Positions 25,473 to 38,070 of a stretch of DNA of 64,000 nt are shown here, piece after piece. Location: contig VIIQ02000632.1 of assembly GCA_007449985.2 (NCBI GenBank), positions 248,001 through 312,000 of the forward strand, read 5' to 3'. The position numbers and the translations under genes were made by a program. The stretch comes from Desmodesmus armatus (taxonomy: Eukaryota > Chlorophyta > Chlorophyceae > Sphaeropleales > Scenedesmaceae). The notes below the pieces were generated by a model that made no database searches, was not told the origin of the DNA, and saw only the letters and a program-made list of their open reading frames with translations. Numbering within the stretch: position 1 is the stretch's first letter; every line of letters starts with the position of its first letter.

Positions 25473-27961
25473 GTGGCACAGCTGCAGGGCCAGCGGCAAT
25501 AGGGCATCTAGAGGGTTGAGGGAGAGTTGAGGCTCAAGGTGTCGTGGCAGTTGTGCGCACATGGCTTGGCAACATCCAGACAGCAGCAAATTTTATTACT
25601 GGACACCCTGCCAAGGGACAAATTGTGTGTGGATCGAGTTTGGTACTTGGTGATGTGTGGCCAGTTGATTCAGCAATTGAGACCCTGATGTTGCTGTATG
25701 GTGTGTTCTGTCAGGCACGCCATGTTGACTGTTGAGCGGCTGCCTTCACACCGCAGTCAGGGCGTCCTTTGTCACTTTCAGACTTATGGCTCTGACAGGA
25801 GGAGTGGTGAGCTGCGCCAGCTGGCCTGCCCTTGTTGTGGACAGTATGGCCAGACACATGACACCATGCATTCTGTCGTGCAGTGCCAGTCCTTGAGTAA
25901 CCCAGTGGGTTTCTACATCTTGTTTTGACTTACATGGGTTGCTGTGCACAAGAAAGTGTTCAACTTCAAAGGGCACGCTGTGCGTTCTCGTTTATCCTAG
26001 CGAGGTTGCACTCAACAGTTGCTGAGTCTGGCGCTTTTCTGGTCAACCGGCTGAGCTGTACTCATGCCAGTTTAGCTCAGTTCGGCAGGTCGGGGCCGGG
26101 CATATGTGCAAGTGCTCAACCCCAGTGATGCTTCCATGGGGGTGCATGGGTTGTAGCGACCCCTGCGTTTTCGGTGTCTGGGGCTGGTGTATTGGGCAGC
26201 ATCCAGGCTGTGCTGGGTGAAACACGGTTGTGAGGCAGAGCATGGTTGGTGTGAGGGCCACAAGTGTAGCTGGCGGCCGTCGTGTTGTCCTGCTGATGTG
26301 GGGCGGCTGGTGATGTTGGTGCCTAATTAGTCATGTCAGTGGGTCATGCTCGAGTAGGGCCGGCAGTATCATCACTGATTGAGCCTGAGAGGCGCACTCG
26401 GCATAGCATGTCCCTGTGGGGATGGGCAGTACAAGCCAGCACCAGGTCACAGTATATCAACACCGGTTCTGCGTAATCTGCACGATCAATGCGGTTTGTA
26501 TCTCTAGGAGAGTTCAACTGCGCAGTGCGCAGCTGGGGGCCTGCGATGCACACATGTCAGTGTGGTGGTGCTGGGCACCAGGTGGGGCTGAAACACTTTG
26601 CAGTTGTGCTGTGGTCATCTTGAATTGCTTGCAAAGGTGTTTCAGTATAACCCATGGGTGTTCCAATGCACGCTACGGCCCCGTTTTGGCAGTGATGAGG
26701 CATTGCGTCATCACATCTGCAGATATAGCGTCCGCTGCCGCACAGATATAGCAACCACAAGATGCGCAGACGCCCGAAATGTGGTGTGGTTGTGGTGCTA
26801 GCAGAACTTCTTCCCGCACACATGCGTCCACAGGTGTGGTCAAGAATGTTGGCACCAGCACCAGCTGCTCCTCTGTGTCTGGGTGGTGTTACAGGTCAGC
26901 TTTCAATGGTGGCAGGATCAACCAGGCTGGACCATGTGCTGGTGTATTTTCCTTGTTTTGTCACAGTGATGATCCCTGCACTAACTGGCCCTGCTGGCAA
27001 CAGATTGATCAGCCGGCTGTTTCTAGTAGGCTTGCATGGCCAGCACGGTTGGACCCAATGTCTTTAATGCCATGGACGTGTTGTGGCATGACTGGAAATG
27101 GGGGCGGCTCTGAGTCAGTGAGGTCTTACACATGGAATGTTGCAGCGTTGCAGCCATATGCTCAACAACATGCTTGGCTTCATCTGCTTCATGAGGTACA
27201 AGGAAGCCTTCACAACCATGCAAACTCAACAACATTTCACTACACCTGGTTGCTGGCCACAGGCTGCACCACACTGTGCTGCTGCTGCCACCCCTGAGCT
27301 TCCGTCTGTGGATGCGTGAATCCATATGAGTCTGCGGCCATAATGAATGCAGTGCAGCTGCTCAATCAAGGCACGCCGCGCCCTAGCCAGCTGCTGATGC
27401 AACCTCGCCAATGCCTTCAACACTGTTGCAGCCATATGCTGCAGGCTGCAAAGCCCACCGCCTGCTGCAGCGCCTGTGCCCTTTGTACTGCAGAAGGGGA
27501 GGCTGCCACGGCCCTGCACAACAGTAACACCTGCGGCAGCATGTTGAAGCAGCACACAAGCCTTCAGGAGCATGGCAGGAGCACGTCATGTCAAAGTCCG
27601 CCGCATCCACACGTATCAAACACAGCTGCAGTTCATGGGCCTGTGCACAGTGCAGCTGAGGTGCGCATGCATCACCTTGGGCGGTGGTCATTCATCGCCA
27701 GGAAAGCATCGGCCATATGCCATGCAAACAGCAGTGCTGGACAGCCATAGAAGCCATGGCTTGCTGAGATCACCCCAATCTGTGCTGCTTCATGCCAATG
27801 TAACAACACAATGCCTCCTGCAAATGTTCCCTGCTCTGTTTCAGCAGTCTATGACACAACCATCACGCCATGTGCTGGCATGCCTGCAGGCCCTGCCAGC
27901 AGCTGACAGAGGGTGCTGCAACAATGCAGCATGTGGGAAGGCCCTTGGTCGCCCTGCTTAC

Positions 27962-28102
27962 CTCAGGCACCAGCCGCACGAGGGCTTCACAGCCAAACAG
28001 AACACAGCACCGCGGACTGGGAGCCGTAGGCGCACAAAGCTCAGGGTGGTCTCTGGCAGTACAACTGTGTTGTGGTTCAACAGGGCAATCCAGCAAAGGT
28101 AC
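27962..28102 (-). CDS. Possible internal exon of an unresolved minus-strand gene
   Basis: A minus-strand segment bounded by cctggcag and CTGAG|gtaagc is open and reads YLCWIALLNHNTVVLP and FVRLRLPVRGAVF in the middle. It has the look of real coding sequence but matches no family I can name, and adjoining exons are not resolved. Confidence 0.25.
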
Positions 28103-28247
28103 CTGCCAGGTGACCTGCAGGGTTACGCGGCACACAACAAGGGCAGGTTGAGGGCTTGCTTGGGCTGGGCACCTCTTGTGGTGAACCTGCGGGGATGCTG
28201 TGTGGTTGAGATATGCTGTTGCATTCCCGGCCATGCCAGCTGCTCAT

Positions 28248-28295
28248 CTTGCAAGCCTGAAAGCTTGCAAGCCTGAAAGCTTGCAAGCCTGAAAG
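28248..28295 (+). repeat. 16-bp tandem repeat (cttgcaagcctgaaag) x3
   Basis: Three perfect contiguous copies. Confidence 0.97.
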
Positions 28296-28690
28296 CAGAA
28301 GGCAGCAACAGCCGCACGTTCAGCCATATGTGTTGCACCTTCAGTTCACTGTCAACCCTCAACTGCTGCTGCACCAATGGAGGACACAACATTATCAACC
28401 AACCCTGACAATGATGTTGATCATCAGCAACAAAAACAAACAGCGCCGTTATTTCCAAAGGTGTGCGCGTCCAACCGCTGACAATGGGATGTACGGTACA
28501 TCAACTCACCTGCCAATGCTTCTGCCAAGTGCTGATGCACAAGCTGCCCCACCACAATGCACCTGAGGCTACAACAGCAGCATGGCAAACACAGTGAGCA
28601 TTGTGCATCACAATGCCAAAGCAACACACACGTTTGTGCATGTGGACGCCCTCAAGGGCAGATCGCATGCATGTCTGCAGTTCAGCGAGG

Positions 28691-29836
28691 GCCATGTGTG
28701 CGTGAAAAGATGAGTGCAAGGGGCTTGCAAGAAACAAGGGAGGCACTTGCATGTGCTTTTTGGTGGGAGGGGTGGGGAGGGGCATGAAGGCTTGTAGCAC
28801 CCCACGGGTAGGTGAGTGAGCGACCAATGACCCCGCCATGTGTGCGTGAAAGGATGGATGCAAGGCGCTTGCAAGGGGCACGTGCATGTGCTTTTTGGTG
28901 GGAGGGGTGGGGAGGGGCATGAAGGCTTGTAGCACCCCACGGGTAGGTGGGTGAGCGACCAATGACCCCGCCATGTGTGCGTGAAAGGATGGATGCAAGG
29001 CGCTTGCAAGGGGCACGTGCATGTGCTTTTGGTGGGAGGGGTGGGGAGGGGCATGAAGGCTTGTAGCACCCCACGGGTAGGTGGGTGAGCGACCAATGAC
29101 CCCGCCATGTGTGCGTGAAAGGATGGATGCAAGGCGCTTGCAAGGGGCACGTGCATGTGCTTTTTGGTGGGAGGGGTGGGGAGGGGCATGAAGGCTTGTA
29201 GCACCCCACGGGTAGGTGGGTGAGCGACCAATGACCCCGCCATGTGTGCGTGAAAGGATGGATGCAAGGCGCTTGCAAGGGGCACGTGCATGTGCTTTTT
29301 GGTGGGAGGGGTGGGGAGGGGCATGAAGGCTTGTAGCACCCCACGGGTAGGTGGGTGAGCGACCAATGACCCCGCCATGTGTGCGTGAAAGGATGGATGC
29401 AAGGCGCTTGCAAGGGGCACGTGCATGTGCTTTTTGGTGGGAGGGGTGGGGAGGGGCATGAAGGCTTGTAGCACCCCACGGGTAGGTGGGTGAGCGACCA
29501 ATGACCCCGCCATGTGTGCGTGAAAGGATGGATGCAAGGCGCTTGCAAGGGGCACGTGCATGTGCTTTTTGGTGGGAGGGGTGGGGAGGGGCATGAAGGC
29601 TTGTAGCACCCCACGGGTAGGTGGGTGAGCGACCAATGACCCCGCCATGTGTGCGTGAAAGGATGGATGCAAGGCGCTTGCAAGGGGCACGTGCATGTGC
29701 TTTTGGTGGGAGGGGTGGGGAGGGGCATGAAGGCTTGTAGCACCCCACGGGTAGGTGGGTGAGCGACCAATGACCCCGCCATGTGTGCGTGAAAGGATGG
29801 ATGCAAGGCGCTTGCAAGGGGCACGTGCATGTGCTT
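28691..29836. repeat. Satellite array 1, unit 134/135 bp, about 8.5 copies
   Basis: Near-identical units containing ggtgggaggggtggggaggggc, tagcaccccacgggtagg and ggggcacgtgcatgtgc. The unit is 135 or 134 bp depending on a run of five or four T. The first unit is diverged. No stop codons occur in several minus frames, so long spurious ORFs cover it. Every unit carries the palindrome CACGTG. Confidence 0.97.
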
Positions 29837-30858
29837 ACGGATCCCAGTAAAAGGTCATCTAGCAGTTTTCGGGGCAGTTTTTGGACCCCCATATCTCAGC
29901 AAGCACGGGCGCGCGAGGCTTGCAACTCCGTGTGCGTTATAAGGACATAAAAGTACCAAGAGACGTTTCAATTCAGCCACTATGCAAGCTTGAGCTGCAA
30001 ATGCGTTTTGAGATGTCAACATGTGCATGTTCTTCCCAATGCACAAAGGCTTGAAAAATTCGTTTTCAACGTCATTAACTTACAGAAACGACTGGACGGT
30101 CACACAGCAGCAAAGACAGTGCATACCGGAGGACACAAATTGAAAAAAACTCTGCTAAATTCACACAATTCCGTGATCGGGCTGAAACTGAAGCAGTACA
30201 TTTCTGTACTGTGTGTACACGTTTAAGTGCAATCTCAAGTGGTGCAGGCGAGCAGGTGAGGCACTTGTCCTGACCAGTTACAAATGACACTTCGGCGCTC
30301 GATACACATCCATATGAATCAAACGTGTCCTACAAAGTACGTTTGCATCGCAAAACGGAAAGATCGGGTCTCCAAGACTCACTTACACCAAGCTGCGCGC
30401 CATCGTTTAAAGCAACATGCAAGGCACTTCGCTAGGGACAGTCAGTATAGCACTGATCTTTCTTAGCTTTGTTTTCGGTTTCAATGGGAGCTGTCACGAG
30501 GAGCAGGCGTGCTGCTGACGTTGAAGCACCAGCAGACAGCACAACAACAGATGGACCACCAGCAGCAGCACCTGCTGCACCTCACCGGTCTCCTGGCGTC
30601 ATTGAATGTGCTTCTCCGTAGAAGCTCACCATCAACAAACACAGCACACTCACATTACAGCATACGCACACTACAGCACATTCACATTACCTGTTGATCA
30701 ACACCACTAGACAGCAAGGCAGCCAGGGGGGGGGGGGGAGCAGGAAGCACAGGAGCTTTCAGGTGCAGCAACTGCACACAAATGACAATTGTACAGCAGG
30801 ATGCCGGAAAAACCCACGAGTGAATAAAAATGAACAGGAGGGGACCACTGGGATCCGT
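29837..30858. mobile_element. 1.02-kb element with 12-bp terminal inverted repeats inside the satellite
   Basis: The left end ACGGATCCCAGT (29837-29848) and right end ACTGGGATCCGT (30847-30858) are exact reverse complements, and satellite units lie on both sides. The interior is less GC-rich than its surroundings and has no ORF above about 80 codons with a transposase motif, so it would be non-autonomous. No clear target-site duplication is visible, and 12 bases (cgccgtccctgg) separate the right end from the satellite. It could also be an old unrelated spacer with chance ends. Confidence 0.55.
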
Positions 30859-30870
30859 CGCCGTCCCTGG

Positions 30871-32100
30871 TTTTTGGTGGGAGGGGTGGGGAGGGGCATG
30901 AAGGCTTGTAGCACCCCACGGGTAGGTGGGTGAGCGACCAATGACCCTGCCATGTGTGCGTGAAAGGATGGATGCAAGGCGCTTGCAAGGGGCACGTGCA
31001 TGTGCTTTTTGGTGGGAGGGGTGGGGAGGGGCATGAAGGCTTGTAGCACCCCACGGGTAGGTGGGTGAGCGACCAATGACCCCGCCATGTGTGCGTGAAA
31101 GGATGGATGCAAGGCGCTTGCAAGGGGCACGTGCATGTGCTTTTGGTGGGAGGGGTGGGGAGGGGCATGAAGGCTTGTAGCACCCCACGGGTAGGTGGGT
31201 GAGCGACCAATGACCCCGCCATGTGTGCGTGAAAGGATGGATGCAAGGCGCTTGCAAGGGGCACGTGCATGTGCTTTTTGGTGGGAGGGGTGGGGAGGGG
31301 CATGAAGGCTTGTAGCACCCCACGGGTAGGTGGGTGAGCGACCAATGACCCCGCCATGTGTGCGTGAAAGGATGGATGCAAGGCGCTTGCAAGGGGCACG
31401 TGCATGTGCTTTTGGTGGGAGGGGTGGGGAGGGGCATGAAGGCTTGTAGCACCCCACGGGTAGGTGGGTGAGCGACCAATGACCCCGCCATGTGTGCGTG
31501 AAAGGATGGATGCAAGGCGCTTGCAAGGGGCACGTGCATGTGCTTTTTGGTGGGAGGGGTGGGGAGGGGCATGAAGGCTTGTAGCACCCCACGGGTAGGT
31601 GGGTGAGCGACCAATGACCCCGCCATGTGTGCGTGAAAGGATGGATGCAAGGCGCTTGCAAGGGGCACGTGCATGTGCTTTTTGGTGGGAGGGGTGGCGA
31701 GGGGCATGAAGGCTTGTAGCACCCCACGGGTAGGTGGGTGAGCGACCAATGACCCCGCCATGTGTGCGTGAAAGGATGGATGCAAGGCGCTTGCAAGGGG
31801 CACGTGCATGTGCTTTTTGGTGGGAGGGGTGGGGAGGGGCATGAAGGCTTGTAGCACCCCACGGGTAGGTGGGTGAGCGACCAATGACCCCGCCATGTGT
31901 GCGTGAAAGGATGGATGCAAGGCGCTTGCAAGGGGCACGTGCATGTGCTTTTTGGTGGGAGGGGTGGGGAGGGGCATGAAGGCTTGTAGCACCCCACGGG
32001 TAGGTGGGTGAGCGACCAATGACCCCGCCATGTGTGCGTGAAAGGATGGATGCAAGGCGCTTGCAAGGGGCACGTGCATGTGCTTTTTGGTGGGAGGGGT
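30871..32100. repeat. Satellite array 2, same 134/135-bp unit, about 9 copies
   Basis: Same orientation and sequence as array 1; rare variants include gtggcgagg near 31693 and gaccctgcc near 30943. The last unit ends at about 32100 where the sequence changes to AT-richer DNA. Confidence 0.97.
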
Positions 32101-33100
32101 TGGGAGAGTTTCTTTCTAAGTTTCTTAGTTTTTCTTCCATGTGTGTACTTTGAATTGCATGTCATGCAAGGTGCCCCTTGACCCTGACTTTACTGCAGGC
32201 AACATTGACAAGCTGCTGCCCTGCTGTTGCTGCTCTTGCCCAGCCGCATGCCAGACATCTCTGAATGCGCAGTGCGGAAAGGCACAGAACACTTATCTTG
32301 TAGCTGTACTGGCTTCAAGTGCTGCATTTGGCCTCGCCAGGGTGACTGCAGTGCAAGCTGGCTGCAGTGCAGTCACTGCACCTCCTGTGGTGCTCAGTGG
32401 AATGGCCTGAATGACAAAGGTGCTCCGCGCATATCGACCTGTGCTGAAATGGCTCCCGTCCAGGCCCGAGGGCTGCTGGTATGTGCTGTGGCAGAAGCTG
32501 CAATTGGGGTGGCTTTCCATGGAGTGTTGCCTGGTGCCGCATGTACCTCAACCTCTGACGGATACATGCCAGCTGAACAAAACCAATACACTGCAACAAT
32601 CTGGCATCACAGAAAGCTAGGACATGAAACTATAGCCGCTGAAGGTCCGCTGCCAATGGTGTGCTTGTTCGACCGCAACATGAAGTAAAATGGAAGCATT
32701 GTGAGTATGCGAGTATAAAAGAAGTTGTGAGAGCCAACCGAGTAAGCTTTGTCTGTACAAGCAGGCAATGAAGTAATGGCAAGGTCCAGGGCAGGACGAT
32801 GTCCAAGACTCAGCTGGGGTTTTGACTGACGACAGCTTGACGAGCAAGGTGAGCAGAAACACACATCGACACCGTTCCGAAGGTTATGTGCTTTTAATGA
32901 GGTCATTGGGACCTGTAGACACATATTCTGATAGCGGGTCAACGTTCTGCTAAACATAGTTCACCACCAGAAGCATCAAAGCGCTGAATGAAGTACTGTG
33001 AAGTGTTACATCAGCATCGACCTCCACAAGCGTGCATCACAGCGGTCCGAGCAGCCCATAACACGACTGCCCGCCCATCCGTGTTCATCTGCTGGACAAC
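32101..33100. other. Region between satellite array and 614-aa gene
   Basis: Contains open frames up to 153 codons (32227-32688, Cys-rich) but no motif and no clear splice structure. It should include the promoter and 5' UTR of the next gene. Confidence 0.4.
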
Positions 33101-36018
33101 ATGCCCTGTAACAACCAGCATGAGCCTGAGCAGCGAGAAGAAGACATGATGCCCTTTGGTTTCTACACAAAGGGCAGATACAGGGTTGAGCTGTACGTGC
33201 GGGTGAGTGCTGATGTTGAAGCAGCAGATGACATGGGCATAAGCCTACTGCCCAGTGCTGGCCATGCTCCCGGTCCTGAACAGCTGTACTAAAACATCGG
33301 TGCAGGCTGCACTGCGGTGTTGGCTGCACACGTGGCTATAGCTGGCAGCATGATGTGTCCTGCATTTGAACTGCAGCAGCTGCATGAGCTCCTGCAACGA
33401 CTGAGACATGTGATTGAGTGGTCATACAATCGGGAAGAATACTGCTGAGTGATCCACTTGTATTGAAATGATGCAGGAGTCCAACAGCAGCTGCTCCCGC
33501 ACTGCTGCGTTTGATGACGTCAAGGAGGTGGGCTCGTCTTGGGACGGTGTTGACTGCGCCAGCCACTTGCTGGCCAGGGACCGATCAGCCGAGGACTTTG
33601 AAGAGGACTCCAAGCTCTTCAACGTCATCTTGTTGATCAAGTGTGATGGCAAGACAGCACATGGCTTCGACAAGCGTAAGTCACTCCGTCGGACTCGCTG
33701 CAGAGCAAAGGCCCATGCCAGCACAAGCACATACATGACATGGGCCCCAGCGGTGCTTATTGCTGGAAACAGTGCCGCTTGACACCACAAGCGGTCAGCT
33801 CCCAGACGTTCATGTTGGCGCAACAATCTGGCAAATGGTTGCCTTCAGGGGTCGTGCTGCAGCAAGGGGCGCGTGCCACATGCGACTCTGCCTGTTGTGC
33901 ACCAGCCCATGCTGCAGGACCGCCTGCATGCATGCCAGCACAACCCCAGCCATCCTGGAGCAATTGCAGCTGCAGCACCGAACTCAAGCAACTCCTGCTC
34001 TGTCTGCCTGCCTTTGCAGATGCCCACAGGCTAGTGGTGCTGGACCTGGGCATACGACCCAAGGGCGAGTTGGTATTTTGGGTCAAGGAGCGCCTGGGAC
34101 GCAATGACTTCCCCTTCATCTTCACTGAGGAGTGGATTGACAAGATACTGGAGGGGCTGCAAGAGGAGGTGGGTCAAGGGAGCAGGGTTTCACTGCGACG
34201 CCCACTCATAGCCTGACCAACGCTCATCTCAGGCGTCCAACGCCGGCCGGGCAGTTCACCAATCCTGCGCCAGTAAGGCAGGCGGTTGCAGCAAGACACA
34301 GCCACAGCATGCATGCTGATTTCCTGCTGGTGGTGCCACCATGAACTCTGATTGTTACCTGATGCGCCTGTGTCAGCCCTGAACCGGTTTGTCACCTATG
34401 CATGCACTGCAGGAGACCTTCAAGATGGCCTTCATCAACTCAGTGTACTACTGGGGACAGGACGGAAGCTACAACGAGGAGTACACCGTGCCCGGCTGGA
34501 CCATCAAGGCGCTGGATGTCAACCTGCGCTTCAGCAAGTTTGTCCGTGAGGAGTGGCTGCACCGCGTGGCAACTGTTGCGGTGATCAGGAAGGCTGTGGT
34601 GTGGGCGCTGCAGGCAAAGGAGGCAGGGCGTGCTGGCAGGAAGCAGCGGACACCACAGAAGTCTCAAGCACCTGCTGGCATCTACCTCAATGCAGACCAG
34701 TTGGCCACGGTGAGCAGCTGCTGACCATCGAAGTTTGAGATCAATAGCAAGTTGCAAGTTGTTCCAGTGGGTGATGTAAAACAAGTCAGTCGGCTGACAA
34801 AGTGGTGCTCAGACATCTTGCGCTGCTGACAATCAGCACCCCCAACACACCTCTGGACCACTTCACTAGAGCTTATTTCACTTGCTGAAGCCTGGACAAC
34901 CCCAACTTGCTTGTGCGCAGGCGCTGCAGATACTGGGCCCTGAAGTGACAGAGGACAGCCTGGTGGAGGCAATCCCACATGCAATCACCAAGGAGTGGGC
35001 CAAGAAGCAGCTCGCAGCCATGCGCGAGGCGCAAGCTGAGCTGGCGGTAGCACCAGCAGTGGCAGCAGAGCAGGCTGCTCCAGCGCCTCCTTCCTCTGCA
35101 GCAGGCGCCCTACAGCGCAGCCTCAACCCTGGGCCCCACAGGCCAGCAGGGCGCAGCCCCGGCCACCAGCTGCCCCCCTCTCACCCTGGCATGCGGCTGC
35201 TTGCAGCCCCTAGCAGCCCTAACAAGCGCAAGTTGGAGGCTGCAGGGCCATCCTCACCCACGTCCTCTAGGAAGGTGCAGGGTCAGCTCCAGGACAGTAT
35301 CAGCGTGCTATCAGCACAGCATGCCCACACAGCCACACAGGAGGCGCTGTCTGCCCAGGTGTCCAGCCCACAGCGGCCTCCAGCTGGTGCCCTGATCAGC
35401 AGCAGCAGCAGCCCTAGCATCCTCATGCCAAGTGGCACAGTGCCACAGGCAATCAGCATTGGCATCAGGTCTACAGCTGCCATTCCTGCACCTGTGCTGG
35501 TCAACCTCATCCAGCCCCAGCCCCTCAACCTCATCACTGTGCAGACCCAGCCACGGCCCCTCAACTTCAGCCCAGGGCAGATCCAGCCACGGCCCTTCAA
35601 CCTGGGCGCTGTGCAGATCCAGCCCCAGCCCCTCAACCTCATCGCAGTGCAGACCCAGCCCCAGCCCCTCAACCTGGGCGCAGTGCAGGTCCAGCCACAG
35701 CCCCTCAACCTCATCACAGTGCAGACCCAGCCACGGCCCCTCAACTTCAGCCCAGGGCAGATCCAGCCACGGCCCTTCAACCTGGGCGCTGTGCAGATCC
35801 AGCCCCAGCCCCTCAACCTCACCGCAGTGCAGACCCAGCCCCAGCCCCTCAACCTGGGCGCAGTGCAGGTCCAGCCACAGCGCCTCAACCTGAGCCTACG
35901 CTTGGTCCCGGTGCAACACCCTGTGGCAGCCCAGGACAGCTCAGCACACTACCTGGGTCAGGATGGCCTGCTGGTGCAGCTGCCACCACTGCCGCCAGGA
36001 CCGGGTTCCCTGCAGTAG
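33101..36018 (+). CDS. Uncharacterised 614-aa protein with Gln/Pro-rich 12-residue repeats
   Basis: Five exons close in phase: 33101-33202, 33477-33675, 34020-34168, 34413-34709, 34921-36018. The first ATG follows a stop-rich stretch and gives MPCNNQHEPEQREED. Residues 1-250 look globular: FYTKGRYRVELYVR, FNVILLIKCDGKTAHGFDK, RLVVLDLGIRPKGELVFWVKERLG, FIFTEEWIDKILEG, INSVYYWGQDGSYNEEY, VNLRFSKFVREEWLHRV. From about 330 the protein is low-complexity, then an array of QPQPLNLxxVQT-type 12-mers (35509-35890), encoded by a 180-bp higher-order repeat present twice. It ends LPPLPPGPGSLQ. I recognise no family; the repeat tail suggests a disordered interaction region. Confidence 0.75.
35509..35890 (+). 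repeat. Coding tandem repeat: 36-bp units in two 180-bp blocks
   Basis: cccctcaacctcatcac starts at 35521 and 35701. Each 180-bp block encodes five 12-residue units of the form QPxPLNLxxVQ; the two blocks differ at only a few bases, indicating recent duplication. Confidence 0.95.
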
Positions 36019-38070
36019 AGGCAGCAACAAAGCGTTGGGTGTGCTGGTGTGTATCTGCCTGCAGGCCACCGCAGCCTGACGAAATCAGAGACCAGAAGCA
36101 AGGATGAAAGGCCTGTGTGGGTGTCTGTTGCGTGCTGGCGCACGTTTTCTGGGTGCTGACGCATGTGTTCAGATGTGCATCGGTTATGAGTGCTCTTGTA
36201 GTGGGTCAGCCGCTCTGTAGAAACAGCCAGTGCTTACCTAGAGGTTAGGGCTGTCTGAAAATATTGTTTGTTACTTGAGGGTGATTCAGCATCGTGTCTG
36301 GCTGGAGTGAAGTCCAGGTGCAGGTTTTTGTACGTGTTTGCTTGCAGCGTGGGCAGGGGCAGCAGCGCTCATGGATAGTGCTCTTGTATGTGTGGCAAAT
36401 CTGTCCAACTGGGTGCTCAGGCAGTGCAGGGTTTGCCACAAATCTGGTAGACTCTAGCAGCAACAAGCAGGCCCTGCTACCGGGTAGCAGCAGAGATAGC
36501 ATGGGGTACTTGTGCTGGAGCAACGGGGTGTGCGCATGATGGTGTGCCTGACAGCTGTGAGTGCACTTGGCCAGCTGTGTGTGTGCAGCATCTCCAACCT
36601 GTTGGGTCTGGCAGCATTCCTCTGTGTGTCGTGGCAGCCCCAATTGGGTTGCAACTTATGTCCCCTTGTATCGCCTTGCTGAGAATGAACGCTCACAGGC
36701 GTGTCTGCTATGATGCGGCCCGTATCTTGTTGTGGCCCTAATGGAATCCCAGGGATAAGATTATCCACGGGCCAGCCTATGGGGCTTGACTACAAGCCCC
36801 CCGGCTGAGCGGGCATGCAGTAAGGCACTCTGCCAATGCCTTGTGCAGACTAGTCTTGCCATTCCGACTCAGTGTATACAGTGTCGCCATGTTACATGGC
36901 TGGTGTAGCGCTGCATTTTGCAAGACACAGCTACATAGCTGTGCACCATGCTGTGGGGCTCCCCGCATTGTGTGGCTCCTTGCAGGGTACCATGCTTGTG
37001 TGGCCTTTTGGTGGTGCATGTACATTTTTGCATGGTCAGCTCTTGATGCATGCTCAGGCTGTGTTATGAGCCAAATTGCACCTGCACATTCAGGGCATGC
37101 AGGTACTGTTGAACAGTACAGCTTCAGCACTGTTGCTGGGCCAGATTCCAGACGAAGGCTGTCTGTGGCCTTGTGTGATTGGCTTGCCTCTCTCCATATG
37201 CTGGTGTCGGCTGCTGGCAATGGCCAGTGCATGTGGTGCAGTGGGCTTTGTGGCGCAACTGTCCTGTGGTGCTGGCAGTGTTCTATATTCTGGTAACTCT
37301 CAATCAGCGCTACTGTGAGACAGTGCCCGGAACCGGGGAGGTAGCAAGATCAGCGCTACTGTAGTTGTGTACTGTGCCCAGGACAGCTCCAGATTTTCTG
37401 TCATGACTCACAATGATTTCAGTCAAAGGAGCACTGAACTACTGCCCACAGTCAAACAATGTTCATGCCAGCTCCAGACCTTCTGTCAGGATCCCACCCC
37501 ACCTTGAAACCCCCTTTGCCCGACCTCCCCCCAATTTGTCCACAGCTGTTACATGTCAACCCCCTCTCGGCCACGCTTTCCCCATAATGACAAGTCAGCA
37601 TGTCACGTTTCCAACGCGTGTCTGGGCTGGTGTGTACACATGAGCCACTGGCCAGCCAGCAGACGCCCCATGTGCACAGGGGCTGGCAGGGTTTTGAATG
37701 CCTCGCCACTGCTGTCCGTCGTGCACATACCAGTGACTTGAGGGGTTGCACTTACAGTTGACAATTCCCTCGTTACAGTGTTGTGCGCAGAGCATGGTTG
37801 CAACCATTGCTGACAACCACATAACAGTACAACATGTACAGCATGACAACTTGACAAGCACCGGTGTCTGCCGCTGCGGCTATTGCTGCCTGTACCTGCG
37901 GCACGTGCATTCTTGGACTGAACAGATGCTGCACAAGAAGCAGAGCAACATCCCAAAGGCCAACCAGACTGCATGGCTGTGATCAGCACACGCACAGCAA
38001 CACAACTTCAACAGCCTCAGAAGCTGCAGCCTCAGACAAGTTGGTTGCATGTGCAAGCTCCATGGGTGGG
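36019..38070. other. Region between convergent 614-aa and eIF2B-epsilon genes
   Basis: No exon recognised on either strand; TG-rich 36.0-37.4 kb. It should hold the two 3' UTRs. TTACA at 37752 and 37773 are possible minus-strand TGTAA poly(A) signals for eIF2B-epsilon about 300 bases past its stop. Confidence 0.5.

Larger units (their letters stand above)
24806..28690. other. Gene-poor region, no confidently modelled gene
   Basis: Aside from two weak exon candidates listed separately, I see no supported gene. The sequence is TG-rich on the + strand at 25500-26900. The ORFs present lack motifs. Confidence 0.45.

Noticed and set aside
28501..29892. Long minus-strand ORFs (up to 463 codons) over satellite array 1
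   Set aside because: They exist in more than one frame because the 134/135-bp unit lacks stops; they begin and end with the array and have no start context or motif.
30682..32165. Three overlapping minus ORFs of 465-477 codons over satellite array 2
   Set aside because: Same reason: repeat translation in all three frames, not a gene.
32227..32688. 153-codon Cys-rich + strand ORF
   Set aside because: No signal peptide, motif or splice support; cannot be separated from chance in this composition.
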